DNA of 53,025 nt from the NCBI GenBank assembly GCA_028284395.1, contig JANQRV010000153.1, positions 1 through 53,025 on the forward strand, given 5' to 3'. Every line of letters begins with the position of its first letter. Within the stretch, counting starts at the first letter, position 1. Under the pieces are notes generated by a model. The model had not been told where the DNA came from, ran no database searches, and saw only the letters and a program-made list of their open reading frames with translations. Position numbers and translations under genes: made by a program. Origin of the DNA: Saprospiraceae bacterium. Its GTDB lineage: Bacteria > Bacteroidota > Bacteroidia > Chitinophagales > Saprospiraceae. Below are positions 33,201 to 41,686 of the stretch, piece after piece.

Positions 33201-33532
33201 CTCAAGGTATTAGGAGAAGGACCAATAAATAGAATCCCTGCTTCCGCACATTGCTGGGCAAATGTCTCTTGTTCGCTAAGGAAACCATAACCTGGGTGAA
33301 TCGCATTACAATTTGTCTGCTGAGCGATCTCGATTATCCGGGCTGTGTCCAGGTAGGCTTTGACACCATTGCCGTTTAGAGGATACGACTCATCAGACTT
33401 TTGGGTGTGTAGGCAGGTAGCGTCGTCCTCCGAATAAACCGTTACGGTGCGTATGTCCATTTCGCTGGCAGTGCGACAGACCCTGATGGCTATTTCTCCT
33501 CGGTTGGCGATTAGTAACCCCGTGATTTTCAT
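30224..33532 (-). CDS. Single-chain biotin-dependent acyl-CoA carboxylase
   Basis: An 1102-residue fusion of all carboxylase components. Order: biotin carboxylase from the N-terminus (LLIANRGEIAIRVCRTA; ATP loop KAISGGGGRGMRLV; FIEANPRLQVEHTVTEEV) to about 460; biotinyl domain with EAMKMEN, biotin lysine K532; carboxyltransferase N- and C-halves from about 580 to the end (ADGFITGLAQING, GAIDSDGADKASRF, PIFTVVLRKGYGLGAMAMAAGG). This BC-BCCP-CT single-chain layout and size fit the long-chain acyl-CoA carboxylase (LCC) type described in actinobacteria, which accepts several acyl-CoAs, rather than the usual multi-subunit enzyme. It makes malonyl-CoA or related dicarboxylic CoA esters. The stop lies 137 bases before the lipoprotein operon promoter region. 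Confidence 0.92.
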   Translation of the reverse strand: MKITGLLIANRGEIAIRVCRTASEMDIRTVTVYSEDDATCLHTQKSDESYPLNGNGVKAYLDTARIIEIAQQTNCNAIHPGYGFLSEQETFAQQCAEAGILFIGPSPNTLRLFGNKAEAKELARQCGVPVVPGTNSSTSLEEALTFRNEQLSGETVLIKAISGGGGRGMRLVSPKDDFVEAFRRCQSEAMSSFGNDAVYLEKYIPVARHIEVQIIGDGSGLVSHLGERECSIQRRNQKLIEIAPCPGISRELQHQLVDAAMHMASAVSYASAGTFEFLTEGLYPDAPFYFIEANPRLQVEHTVTEEVMGIDLVRFQIQQALGKTLLQQGLTQDRIPIPRTMAMQLRINMEKIGEGGNVLPQVGSLSAFELPSGPGIRIDTMGYHQYRNNPNFDSLLAKLICHSPSPDFQDLVKKAYRATCEFHISGIQTNLSLLQNILQNSKFRANRFHTRFIDAQLSNLINMTEQNHRQFFFRKHETPENHETKLPLPESPLPEGTRAFRAPMPGSVVSIQVQRGESVRKGQQLLILEAMKMENVIYADSPGIIKEIAVRTGDVLLENQVILLLRITDSVEVETEEERIIDLDEIRPDLAEVIQKRSFTLDENRPEAVARRRKRGQRTAWENVLDLCDVDTFREYGAFAVAAQRNRRSLEDLQKNTPADGFITGLAQINGHLFSEEAARSIVLAYDFTVLAGTQGSMNHQKLDRMLHLAQTWRLPVVLFAEGGGGRPGDIDQVSVAGLDITSFYEFAKLSGQVPLISIVSRYCFAGNAALAGCSDVIIATRNTSIGMGGPAMIEGGGLGKFHPAEVGPVSSQTINGVIDILVEDESEAVAATKKYLSYFQGSLKHWEVADQRQLRQAIPENRKRIYDIRNVISLLADQNSVLEIRPYFGVGMITAFIRIEGQPMGLIANNPAHLAGAIDSDGADKASRFMRLCNAYGIPILSLCDTPGIMVGPDAEKSGTVRRASRMFVMGAALEVPIFTVVLRKGYGLGAMAMAAGGFHATFFTISWPTGEFGAMGLEGAIRLGFRKELERAGSPEAQKALYDQMVADAYENGKALNMASFLEIDEVIDPVDTRKWILSGLQSIPPTDRKNHARKFIDTW

Positions 33533-33666
33533 GTTTAAATGGTTTGAATTGATTTACCCGATCTGATTTTGCTGAGCATTTAAGATAGTTATTTTCATTT
33601 TTTTAGCATCAGATTCGGGCTTATTCCGCTAGATTGATTTTTTCCGCAGAATAGATAAGATTCCAC

Positions 33667-33674
33667 TACCTTTG
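33667..33674 (+). promoter_or_regulatory. Candidate -7 box (TACCTTTG) of the aminotransferase gene
   Basis: TACCTTTG fits the Bacteroidota -7 consensus and lies 23 bases before the ATG at 33698. No clear TTG is found 19-21 bases upstream. The rest of the 165-base divergent gap (33533-33697) shows nothing else nameable. Confidence 0.4.
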
Positions 33675-33697
33675 GATACAAGATCAAAAATGCTTTC

Positions 33698-34765
33698 ATG
33701 AATATCGAAATTGCGGTTAATCAAATTGAGAAATCTGCCCTGGCACACCTGGACTTAAACGATGTTAGTTTTGGAACTACTTTTTCCGATCATATGTTTA
33801 TCGCGGATTACTTAGATGGCCGATGGCAGGACTTTAGAATTACACCGATTGAACCCATTCCCATGCATCCCGGAAACGCGGTCTTGCATTACTCACAAAC
33901 CATTTTCGAAGGGATGAAAGCACTGAGGAGAAAAGATGGAACTCCAGTGCTTTTGAGAGCGGATGCTCATGCACAACGATTGAATAAATCTGCCCAGAGA
34001 ATGTGTATGCCCGAAATTCCACAGGAATTGTTTTTGGCAGGTTTGAGGCGACTCGTCGACATTGAACGCAACTGGATTCCCCACTCAGAATGGGGATTCT
34101 TATATCTCCGGCCCTACATGATTGCGATGGATGATAGTTTGTATCCCATTCCGTCAAAAAAGTACAAATTTGTAATCATTACTAGTCCTTCATCTTCTCC
34201 CATTTATGGGAAGCCAGTTCGCCTCATTACGGAGAGTTTCTACGTGCGGGCAGTGAAAGGGGGAATCGGTGAAGCCAAGTCCGGTGGCAACTATTCTGCT
34301 TCTTATTTACCGGCGGCCGAGGCTAAAGAAATTGGCTTTGATCAAATGATTTATTTGGAAAGCCCCGATTTCAAGGTTATCCAGGAAGCAGGTACAATGA
34401 ATTTGTTTTTTGTAATCGGCAATAAAGTTGTCACGCCTTCGACAACGGGTACGATCCTGCGAGGCATTACCCGTAGTAGCTTTTTGACCCTTCTTGAGGA
34501 TAATGGGATCAAGACTGAGGTACGCGACATTACGATAGATGAGGTTGTCCAGGCGTATGAAACTGGTAATCTGAAGGAAGCTTTTGGTGCCGGGACAGCA
34601 GCAGTGGTATCGCCCGTAGCGGAAATTGTGCACAATGGCTTCGTGATGTCCCTACCACCAATTTCGGAACAAAAAATAGGAGCGAGCTTGAAAGCTGATC
34701 TGGCGGCAATTTGCCGGGGAGAAAAAAAAGATAAATGGGGCTGGACCGTAGAGGTCCATTCTTAA
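33698..34765 (+). CDS. ilvE: Branched-chain amino acid aminotransferase
   Basis: A 355-residue class IV PLP enzyme that interconverts leucine, isoleucine and valine with their 2-oxo acids, using 2-oxoglutarate, in the cytosol. It belongs to the long (BCAT group II) form: LHYSQTIFEGMKALRR, RPYMIAMDD, the PLP-lysine in GGIGEAKSGGNY (K194), FDQMIYLES, and the phosphate-binding TPSTTGTILRGITR and GAGTAAVVSPV. Length is normal. It stands alone, divergent from the acyl-CoA carboxylase, and its stop overlaps the stop of the TonB receptor gene by three bases on the opposite strand. A metabolic link to branched acyl-CoA carboxylation next door is possible but unproven. Confidence 0.95.
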   Translation: MNIEIAVNQIEKSALAHLDLNDVSFGTTFSDHMFIADYLDGRWQDFRITPIEPIPMHPGNAVLHYSQTIFEGMKALRRKDGTPVLLRADAHAQRLNKSAQRMCMPEIPQELFLAGLRRLVDIERNWIPHSEWGFLYLRPYMIAMDDSLYPIPSKKYKFVIITSPSSSPIYGKPVRLITESFYVRAVKGGIGEAKSGGNYSASYLPAAEAKEIGFDQMIYLESPDFKVIQEAGTMNLFFVIGNKVVTPSTTGTILRGITRSSFLTLLEDNGIKTEVRDITIDEVVQAYETGNLKEAFGAGTAAVVSPVAEIVHNGFVMSLPPISEQKIGASLKADLAAICRGEKKDKWGWTVEVHS

Positions 34766-37401
34766 AACTTTATGGAATAAGCCAGTGAAGGTAAAAATGG
34801 AATGGCGGCGACTGGTCTTTCAAACAAAAGACCTGTTTCCTCATTTATCGCAAGATTGTAAAAAGCAATATTGTATTGATCGTAGAGATTGTAAACCCCC
34901 AATTTGATTTGGTGTCTCGCAATCGATTTTTGGACTTCGTAAAGTAGATTGAAGTCGAGACGATGATAACTTGGCAGGCGAATCAAATTTCTATTCCCTT
35001 CAGAATTCGGCGGAATAATAGCTTCGCCATTCAGAATGTTGATCAAATTTGGAACATCCAACCTTGGAGTAGGCGAGTTGTAAATCCAATGGAGGCTCAC
35101 TCTTAATCTGGGGGTAAAAGCGTGAAAGAGAAATACCTTTAATTGATGTCGCTGATCAAAAGCCGAAGGGTAAGGAAGTCCTAAATTGTGATCGGCAAAA
35201 GTTCTGTTGGCCCAAGCCAATGTATAACCCACAAGTCCACCTGTTTTTGCCCCTTCTTTTTTGAGTAACACATCAATTCCGTACGTTTCTCCATTACCCT
35301 TTGAAAGATCTCCTTCTACTTCCTCTTCGGGATTGTCATCGAGAAAAAACTCTTCTTTGTAAGCATACAAGTTGGACATTTTCTTATAGTATGCTTCCAT
35401 ACTGAAGTGAAATTGATTTTGGAGAGAAAAATGCAAACCTAGCTCTCCTTGCCAGGCTTCCTGGGGTAGGACAGTCTCCGAGGAGGGAAGCCATAGGTCA
35501 TTCGGTAGCCTAACCGTGGCGGTAGAAATGAGATGGAGGTATTGGATCATACGGCTGCCGGACAATTGCCATTTTATGTTTTGATTGACTTCCAATTGTA
35601 GATTGAAACGCGGCTCGATCCGACTAAAGATTGCTCCATCATGAATAAAAGAGGAAAACCGCATACCGAACTGACCACTGAAACTGGGACTAATAACCAT
35701 ATTATCTTCTACATAAAAATAGGACTCGGTCGCTTTAAAGGTTTCTGGTTCGAATTGGTTCAGAATGTTCTCGACCGACGGGTCATCTAAGATGCCCAGA
35801 ATGGAGGCGTCCTCATCGAAGAAAAAAATATCCGGCTGAAAATAGCGTAAGCTGACGCCTGCGCCAAATTTCCACTGGTGATTGGGGTTGGGTAAGAAAT
35901 CAAAGTCAGTTTTTAAAGTGTAATCTCGGTTCTTCGATAAATTACCGAAGAAAAACAGATCTTCTTCCACCTCATCCTCTAAGATGGGTATTTCATATTC
36001 GTCGAGTACACCATAAGAAAAATTGTATTGGCTATAGGTCAAAGTGGTATTGGAAAATAACTTATGGTTGAAAAGATGATTCCATCGAAGCGCAAAAACG
36101 GTATTAGACCAGTCGAGGTCAAATTCAAATTCATTGGTGCCAAAATCCTCCTCCTCTTCAACAAAAAAGTCAGATAGTCGGCTTCCTTCCAAGAAGTCAT
36201 TTCCGTAATAGAAACTGAGATATAGATGATTTCTGTCTGATAATCTGTGATTTAGCTTTGCATTGACATCATTGAACCGAAAATTGAGCTCATCCTGTTC
36301 TTCATTGAAAAATGTTTGCCCAATAATCGGATTCAGTAGAAAATCAGAATGCATGAATCTGCCGGCCAATAAGAGAGACGTTTGATCCTTGCGAATGGGG
36401 CCTTCCAACATGAGATTCGTGCTAATCAGGCTGGCTGACGCTTCCGTTTCCCAAAACTGTCGGTTGCCTTCGCGCATTCTGATGTCAAAAACCGAAGATA
36501 ATCTGCCGCCGTAATGAGCGGGAAAACTTCCCTTTAAAACCTTAGCTGACCGAACTGTACGGGCGTTGTAAATGGAAAACATTCCAAACAAGTGAAATGG
36601 TATGTACACCGGTACTCCGTCAAGAAGCATTAGATTATGCCCGTTGTCCCCACCTCTTACCTGTGTTCCACCCATGCCGTCGATTCCTCCCTGAATGCCA
36701 GGCAGCAATTGTGCTGCTCTGACTGGATCTGCTTCTCCACCAATACTTGGAGCCATATGTAGAATATCTCCGGTCAGGGGTATGCTTTGTTCAAATGTTG
36801 TGAAGCTCGGGTTTTTCGTGCTATCCGGCGTAACAATTACTTCTTCTAAAGTGAAAGACGGTTGGAGATTAACCTGTTTTTGGATGTTTTCTGTCAAAGA
36901 TAATTGTTCGTTCTTAGGGGTGTAGCCGAGGTAGCGGTATTGTATCTCGGCTTTGCCAGCCGGCAAGGTTAAGCTAAAGAAACCATACTCATTACTGGTA
37001 GTACCTTTCCCTAAGCCCGGTGCGTAGATGGTTGCTGATATCAACCTTTCTCCATTTTCTGCATCTTGGATATAACCGCTAAAAGTGTAGACGGTGGATT
37101 TTTCCCGGAACAAAACAATTCTTTTGCCTAATGTTTTATATTCGATGCCGGTATTGAACAATATTGTTTTAAGAACTGAGCTCAATAGCTGTTTTTCGAC
37201 CTGAAGACTGATTCGCTGTTCGACCTCAAAGAACTGATGACTAAAGGCAATGTCTACTCCACTAATCTTGGATAATTGGAGTAGCGCTTCTGGGATAGAC
37301 CGCTCTACAATGTTGAAATCCAGCTCCTGATCCACTACCGATTGGGCGTAGGTCAGCTGAATATTCAGCCCTAACACCAATAAGATAATTTTCTTTAACA
37401 C
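34762..37401 (-). CDS. TonB-dependent receptor with STN and carboxypeptidase-like plug regions
   Basis: An 879-residue outer-membrane transporter. After the signal peptide (MLKKIILLVLGLNIQLTYAQ) comes an STN (secretin/TonB N-terminal) domain, about 22-100 (ERSIPEALLQLSKISGVDIAFS), the part that talks to a FecR anti-sigma factor; then a carboxypeptidase-regulatory-like beta domain at about 105-190 (FSGYIQDAENGERLISATIYAPG, GTTSNEYGFFSL), then the plug (GGTQVRGGDNGHNLMLLDGVPVY) and the 22-strand barrel ending in LPSLAYSIKF. The start is GTG at 37401, overlapping the FecR stop by seven bases. There is no SusD partner, so siderophore, metal-chelate or peptide uptake is more likely than glycan uptake. 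The ligand is unknown. Confidence 0.92.
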   Translation of the reverse strand: MLKKIILLVLGLNIQLTYAQSVVDQELDFNIVERSIPEALLQLSKISGVDIAFSHQFFEVEQRISLQVEKQLLSSVLKTILFNTGIEYKTLGKRIVLFREKSTVYTFSGYIQDAENGERLISATIYAPGLGKGTTSNEYGFFSLTLPAGKAEIQYRYLGYTPKNEQLSLTENIQKQVNLQPSFTLEEVIVTPDSTKNPSFTTFEQSIPLTGDILHMAPSIGGEADPVRAAQLLPGIQGGIDGMGGTQVRGGDNGHNLMLLDGVPVYIPFHLFGMFSIYNARTVRSAKVLKGSFPAHYGGRLSSVFDIRMREGNRQFWETEASASLISTNLMLEGPIRKDQTSLLLAGRFMHSDFLLNPIIGQTFFNEEQDELNFRFNDVNAKLNHRLSDRNHLYLSFYYGNDFLEGSRLSDFFVEEEEDFGTNEFEFDLDWSNTVFALRWNHLFNHKLFSNTTLTYSQYNFSYGVLDEYEIPILEDEVEEDLFFFGNLSKNRDYTLKTDFDFLPNPNHQWKFGAGVSLRYFQPDIFFFDEDASILGILDDPSVENILNQFEPETFKATESYFYVEDNMVISPSFSGQFGMRFSSFIHDGAIFSRIEPRFNLQLEVNQNIKWQLSGSRMIQYLHLISTATVRLPNDLWLPSSETVLPQEAWQGELGLHFSLQNQFHFSMEAYYKKMSNLYAYKEEFFLDDNPEEEVEGDLSKGNGETYGIDVLLKKEGAKTGGLVGYTLAWANRTFADHNLGLPYPSAFDQRHQLKVFLFHAFTPRLRVSLHWIYNSPTPRLDVPNLINILNGEAIIPPNSEGNRNLIRLPSYHRLDFNLLYEVQKSIARHQIKLGVYNLYDQYNIAFYNLAINEETGLLFERPVAAIPFLPSLAYSIKF

Positions 37402-38441
37402 CCGCCGCCTTTGATTTGATAGGAGTTTTTGGAATTGGCTTCGATCTCCACCTTATAGCCGATTCTTAGTATTTCGAAGACACTTTCGATTGGTTCGTTA
37501 TCAATTTTTAAATTGATGAGACAATCCTGTAGACCAGATTGAGAGACCTCCAGCTTTAAGCCATATAATATTTCTATGCTTCGAATGACTTCTTGAAACG
37601 GTGTCATCTCAAAGCTTAGTTGACGAGTATACCAGGCTAAATCATTTAAATGAGGCATATCCCGTCGGATCATCCTTCCACTTCGTTGATCAAAATTGGC
37701 TTGCTGACCCTGACTCAAGGTGATTGGCTTTTGATCGCCAAAGCCCCGACATTCGACTGTACCTTCTACCACGGAAACGATTAATTCTTGGGCGTCTATT
37801 CCTGCTTTAACGTTGAAACTTGTTCCTAATACTTTTATTTCCGATGATCCGGCCTTGACGATAAAAGGTTGATTGGGGTTGGATTGAATATTGAAAAAAG
37901 CTTCACCTACTATGGAGACAACTCTATTTTCAGCGTTATTGAAGGCGGTGGGATAGTTGAGTTGGCTGTTTTCATTGAGTGTGACCACTGATTTATCGGC
38001 GAGCGTAATTTGCTGCCCAGTTTTCATTCCACTGTCTAAAATCAGCCAATCCATCTTCGGAGCGGCTTTATCGGCGATCGCATTTTGGGATTGATACTTT
38101 TGTAGGACAAAAGCCGCTGCCACTAAGAGTGCAAATCCGGCAGCAATAGACCACCAACGTCTCTTATCCGCTTGCAACTGTCTGACGGTAGGACTGCTGG
38201 CCTCCGATGCCATTTCCATTTCGTCCATTCTTGCCGTAAGCGCATCAAACTCTTTGGCAAGGTCAACATTGATTTCCGGTTGAAGGTTGCCACTTAATTG
38301 CCACGCTTTTTTGATGCTGGCTATCGTCAGGCGATTCTCTTCAGAAGCTGCCTCCCACTCTTTTAGCTGTCGACGCTCTGCCAAGGAAATCTCCCCGGAA
38401 AGGCTCTTGTAAATTAATGTTATGTAAAAATCTTCATTCAT
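37395..38441 (-). CDS. FecR family anti-sigma factor / signal transducer
   Basis: A 348-residue inner-membrane transducer. The N-terminal 90 residues are cytoplasmic and bind the sigma factor (ISLAERRQLKEWEAASEENR); a single membrane helix follows at about 95-115 (WWSIAAGFALLVAAAFVLQ); the periplasmic FecR domain includes VVSIVGEAFFNIQSNPNQPFIVKAGSSEIKVLGTSFNV; and a C-terminal DUF4974-like domain ends the protein (EMTPFQEVIRSIEILYGLKLEVS). It relays receptor occupancy from the STN domain of the TonB receptor to the sigma factor. Neighbours: ECF sigma gene 41 bases upstream; receptor gene overlapping downstream. Confidence 0.92.
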   Translation of the reverse strand: MNEDFYITLIYKSLSGEISLAERRQLKEWEAASEENRLTIASIKKAWQLSGNLQPEINVDLAKEFDALTARMDEMEMASEASSPTVRQLQADKRRWWSIAAGFALLVAAAFVLQKYQSQNAIADKAAPKMDWLILDSGMKTGQQITLADKSVVTLNENSQLNYPTAFNNAENRVVSIVGEAFFNIQSNPNQPFIVKAGSSEIKVLGTSFNVKAGIDAQELIVSVVEGTVECRGFGDQKPITLSQGQQANFDQRSGRMIRRDMPHLNDLAWYTRQLSFEMTPFQEVIRSIEILYGLKLEVSQSGLQDCLINLKIDNEPIESVFEILRIGYKVEIEANSKNSYQIKGGGC

Positions 38442-38482
38442 GTTTTCTCTTTAAGACATCTGAACCGACAGCGGCCCCTATG

Positions 38483-39046
38483 TTAAAGTACATTTTTGTG
38501 GACTTCCAGATAGGGTTGAATCGCGTTTTTCAAGACTTTCAGTGCTTTCGTCATCTGGTTCTCAACCGTTTTTGGGGAAATATGGAGTTTTTCAGCGATT
38601 TCCTTGTGAGACAATCCCTCAATGCGACGTAAAATGAAAATCAATCTGCATCTTTCGGGCAAGGTAGCGAGCGTAGTCTCGATAATCTTTTCCAAGTCTT
38701 TTGATTCTAATTGTAAAGCAGCATTTTGATGATCCGGTAAATCCTCTGAAGGGCCTTCCGGAACAAAGTGTTTCCTCGCCTTAATCTGATTCAGAGAACG
38801 ATTGATGACTGACCGTTTGAGGAATGCTTCGACGGAGGAATGAATATTGAGGGATGAACGCTTTTTCCAAATGCTCAGAAAAACTTCTTGTGTGACGTCT
38901 TTGGCAAGTGCAACATCTTTCAGAATATTAATGGCAATAGCAAGTAACACCTTGTAGTATCGATGAAATAACACTTGAAATGCCTGCCGGTCTCCCCGTG
39001 AGATCTTCCCTATTAGATCGAAGTCGCCATGTTGATTTTCTGCCAT
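38483..39046 (-). CDS. ECF sigma-70 factor (FecI-like)
   Basis: A 187-residue extracytoplasmic-function sigma factor of the Bacteroidota FecI-like type. Region 2 is at about 20-90 (FQVLFHRYYKVLLAIAINIL, DVTQEVFLSIWKKR) and region 4 at about 120-175 (LATLPERCRLIFILRRIEGLSHKEIAEKLHISPKTVENQM), whose helix-turn-helix reads the -35 element. Region 3 is absent as usual for ECF factors. It heads the sigma-FecR-TonB receptor operon and likely controls the receptor and perhaps the divergent acidic lipoprotein gene, which starts 242 bases away. Confidence 0.94.
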   Translation of the reverse strand: MAENQHGDFDLIGKISRGDRQAFQVLFHRYYKVLLAIAINILKDVALAKDVTQEVFLSIWKKRSSLNIHSSVEAFLKRSVINRSLNQIKARKHFVPEGPSEDLPDHQNAALQLESKDLEKIIETTLATLPERCRLIFILRRIEGLSHKEIAEKLHISPKTVENQMTKALKVLKNAIQPYLEVHKNVL

Positions 39047-39258
39047 CCAATGTAAATTGATCTATCTTAAATTACTTTCCCTAAGCATTTATTGTTTCGA
39101 GTTATCAGAAAATATTGAAGTCACTATTGGCTGACAAATGAACTCCCGTAGCTGTTTTTTTAGAAAAATTCTTGTCGGCATAGGGGAATCTGAGATTGGC
39201 AATGTCTTTAGACCGAATTACGGAAATGAGCTCATTATCCCAAACTTTTTTAAAACAC

Positions 39259-39274
39259 GCTAAAAACTTTTAGC
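39259..39274 (+). promoter_or_regulatory. 7-bp inverted repeat just upstream of the acidic lipoprotein
   Basis: GCTAAAA - AC - TTTTAGC is a perfect palindrome-like site 14 bases before the ATG at 39289. It could be an operator or a small 5'-UTR hairpin. The remaining 39047-39258 gap shows no confident promoter box. Confidence 0.35.
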
Positions 39275-39288
39275 AAAAATCACTTTCG

Positions 39289-40305
39289 ATGTTAAATCTT
39301 TTGAAGTCTATTAAATTGGTCTTGGCTTTGGCTGCGATGACCGTTGTTTTCTATGCTTGCCAGAAGGAGGAATTGGCGACTCCATTATCGAACACGAATG
39401 CGCCACAAACTCATTTTTTCAACCTGACAAACGGACCTTCTACGGACACGGATGAAGACAGTGACGATGGGGATGAAGATTGGGGAGAAGAAGACTGCTT
39501 TTCCATAGTATTTCCAGTAGAAGTCGTTTTTCCAGAAGGATCGACACAAACTGTGAATAACGAGGAAGACCTGGACAAGGTCATCGACGAATGGTTTGAT
39601 CAAAACCCTGAAGCCGAGGATTTCCCAACTTTCACCTTCCCCATTAAAGTGGTCATGGAAGAGGACCCGACTACGGAAATCGCCATCAATAGCGAGGAGG
39701 AGTTATGTGACCTCTACTACGAATGCGAAGACTTTGAAGAGGACTTTTGCTATGATTTTGTCTTTCCCTTAGATGTGGCACTACCCGACGGGACGGTCAG
39801 TACCGCTCAAGATGAAGATCAACTGTATCAAATTGTGGATGATTGGTTCATCGCCAACGAGGACTCTGAAGAATATCCCGACTTCGTATATCCAATCCAA
39901 ATACTGGATGAAACAGACAACCTCGTGACCGTTTATAATGCAGAGGAATTGGACGATTTGGAGGACGAATGTTACGACGAAGATTTCCTGGATTGTTTTT
40001 CGATCGATTATCCATACCAGGTAGAATTACCGACGGGAGAGTTACTGACCATCAATAATGAAGAGGAAGAGGATAAAGCCATCGACCAGTGGCTAGAAGA
40101 AAACCCGGAAATCGAAGAATTGCCGGAGTTAGTCTATCCACTTACGATCACACTGGATGATGACTCTAAAAAGACCATCAACAGTGCTGAAGAATTCGAT
40201 ACTGAACTCGAGGCCTGTTTCGGCGAAGACTTCATCAAAGGAGAATCTTTGCAAACTGGAGGAAGCCAGACCTTGCTCACAAAAAAGAGTTTGAGAAAAG
40301 ATTGA
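39289..40305 (+). CDS. Very acidic repeat lipoprotein with paired cysteines
   Basis: A 338-residue protein of no recognised family. The signal MLNLLKSIKLVLALAAMTVVFYAC ends in a lipobox-like YAC (C24). A D/E-rich linker (about 51-69) is followed by three tandem repeats at about 70-153, 154-235 and 236-312. Each begins with CF or CY plus FP/YP and contains two half-units of the form FPxxVxxPxG...NNEEELDxxIDxW; so six half-units in all. Each repeat holds cysteines in matching places. The protein is extremely rich in Asp and Glu, which suggests cation binding. It is divergently placed from an ECF sigma/FecR/TonB receptor cascade. A role as surface metal or peptide collector for that receptor is a testable guess. 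Confidence 0.65.
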   Translation: MLNLLKSIKLVLALAAMTVVFYACQKEELATPLSNTNAPQTHFFNLTNGPSTDTDEDSDDGDEDWGEEDCFSIVFPVEVVFPEGSTQTVNNEEDLDKVIDEWFDQNPEAEDFPTFTFPIKVVMEEDPTTEIAINSEEELCDLYYECEDFEEDFCYDFVFPLDVALPDGTVSTAQDEDQLYQIVDDWFIANEDSEEYPDFVYPIQILDETDNLVTVYNAEELDDLEDECYDEDFLDCFSIDYPYQVELPTGELLTINNEEEEDKAIDQWLEENPEIEELPELVYPLTITLDDDSKKTINSAEEFDTELEACFGEDFIKGESLQTGGSQTLLTKKSLRKD

Positions 40306-40317
40306 TTCCGATCTGAT

Positions 40318-40376
40318 CGGGGCCGCTCCAAATCAGATGTTTCTTGCGCAATTGGTGATTTACGGAGCTGGCCCCG
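40318..40376. terminator. Long imperfect hairpin between convergent genes (likely bidirectional terminator)
   Basis: Three stacked complementary blocks: CGGGGCC (40318-40324) with GGCCCCG (40370-40376), CTCC (40326-40329) with GGAG (40364-40367), and AAATCA (40330-40335) with TGATTT (40356-40361), interrupted by one- and two-base bulges. Seventeen base pairs in total, with a 20-base loop. It lies between the stop at 40305 (+) and the stop at 40388 (-), so it can terminate both transcripts. Confidence 0.6.
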
Positions 40377-40387
40377 TTTCCAATCTA

Positions 40388-41629
40388 TTATCGGTTGAAT
40401 GGATATTCACTGATCCAACGAAACTTACGGCGGATCAGTTGAAAATCCTCCTTTTGCTTGGTTTGAAATTCGATCTTCAAGGTATCCGCACCGAATTGCC
40501 CGTCGAGCGACAATAAATTTGAATCCCGTTGAATATAGGAGAAGGTAAAGGTTTGACTAGTATCTCCCGTAAAATTGAACTTTATTTGTTGTTTAACGGT
40601 ATCAATCTGCGTCTTTAGGCTCACAATCTTTCCGGTCATCATTTGCATGTTGGCCCAATTGTTGCCCTCTATCATCAGGCGCCGCCAGCGGAGACTATCG
40701 GTGATTAATGGAGGAATGAGCTCCCCATTTTTTTCAAATTGGGTCACCTCATGAAGCCCAAAGAGAGGAGGCTTTTCCCTATTCCTGATACTTTGACTTC
40801 TGGAGAACATCATGCCTAGGATTACCAGGAGGCTCAACGAAACAATCATCCATTTAATGATCCCTTTCGCCATCCTTAGGTTTTCAGCTTCAATTACGGG
40901 GAAAGGAGAGATTGGTTCAGTGGGCTTATTTAAAAAGAAGAAATGTAGCAAGCGCCTTCCATCTAAGAGCATTAAAAAGCCGCTAATTAATACCAAATGG
41001 GTGGAGAGTATCTTGACGGGGACATCGTAAAAATAATTGAGTGCCATAACATTGGCCATAACGCCAAAGACGATCATGGCCCCTAGCGTTTGCGTTTTCC
41101 GAAAAATGAGTAAAAACCCTCCTAACACTTCTCCCAAACCGGTAAATACCGTATATCCACGCGAATGGCCCATAAACGTCCAAAGCAATCGCATTGGTGA
41201 AGAGTCGCCGTAGGTCTGCACGAGTTGTGAAAACTGCTCCGGACGAAATTGAAAATAGAAGACTTTGGCCAGGCCATAAACCATCATTTGTAGTACTAGA
41301 AAGCAACGAAGCCAAATAGTTAGCCAACCCAACATTTGCTGATAATCTTTTTTTCGACGATCGAGTATGGACCAGATAACGGTGCTAATGGATGCCAGTA
41401 ACGCAAATACCAATAGGCTTACATAGTTATATGTGGTATCTCCGCTGCCATTTGTGAAAATGGTGATTGGCTTCGCTAAATTCAAGAATTGGTCTGCAAA
41501 CCAAGGCACCAACTTTCGCCAAATCCCGTTAAAGGGAGCTCCTAGGATGAGAATATTACTGGTAGTAAAAAGTAGTAGATAACAGAAAAGGAAGCGAAAT
41601 CCAATTTTTTTGGCATGACTCCAGGGCAT
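40388..41629 (-). CDS. DoxX-like polytopic membrane protein
   Basis: A 413-residue membrane protein. About eight hydrophobic segments lie in the first 290 residues (FRFLFCYLLLFTTSNILILG, VSLLVFALLASISTVIW, CFLVLQMMVYGLAKVFYFQF, TVFTGLGEVLGGFLLIF, GAMIVFGVMANVMALNYFYDV, STHLVLISGFLMLLDG, MIVSLSLLVILGMMF). The YGLAKVFYFQF...GLGEVLGGFLLIFRKTQTLGA stretch resembles DoxX/quinol-oxidase-subunit-like proteins. The last 110 residues form an extracytoplasmic beta-rich domain. The ATG at 41629 is preferred to a TTG seven codons upstream. Function unknown; convergent with the acidic lipoprotein gene. Confidence 0.7.
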   Translation of the reverse strand: MPWSHAKKIGFRFLFCYLLLFTTSNILILGAPFNGIWRKLVPWFADQFLNLAKPITIFTNGSGDTTYNYVSLLVFALLASISTVIWSILDRRKKDYQQMLGWLTIWLRCFLVLQMMVYGLAKVFYFQFRPEQFSQLVQTYGDSSPMRLLWTFMGHSRGYTVFTGLGEVLGGFLLIFRKTQTLGAMIVFGVMANVMALNYFYDVPVKILSTHLVLISGFLMLLDGRRLLHFFFLNKPTEPISPFPVIEAENLRMAKGIIKWMIVSLSLLVILGMMFSRSQSIRNREKPPLFGLHEVTQFEKNGELIPPLITDSLRWRRLMIEGNNWANMQMMTGKIVSLKTQIDTVKQQIKFNFTGDTSQTFTFSYIQRDSNLLSLDGQFGADTLKIEFQTKQKEDFQLIRRKFRWISEYPFNR

Positions 41630-41686
41630 AGTTTTGCTCTTTTTAGACAAGACTCCCTAACTAATCAAAATGTTGTCACGATACAG

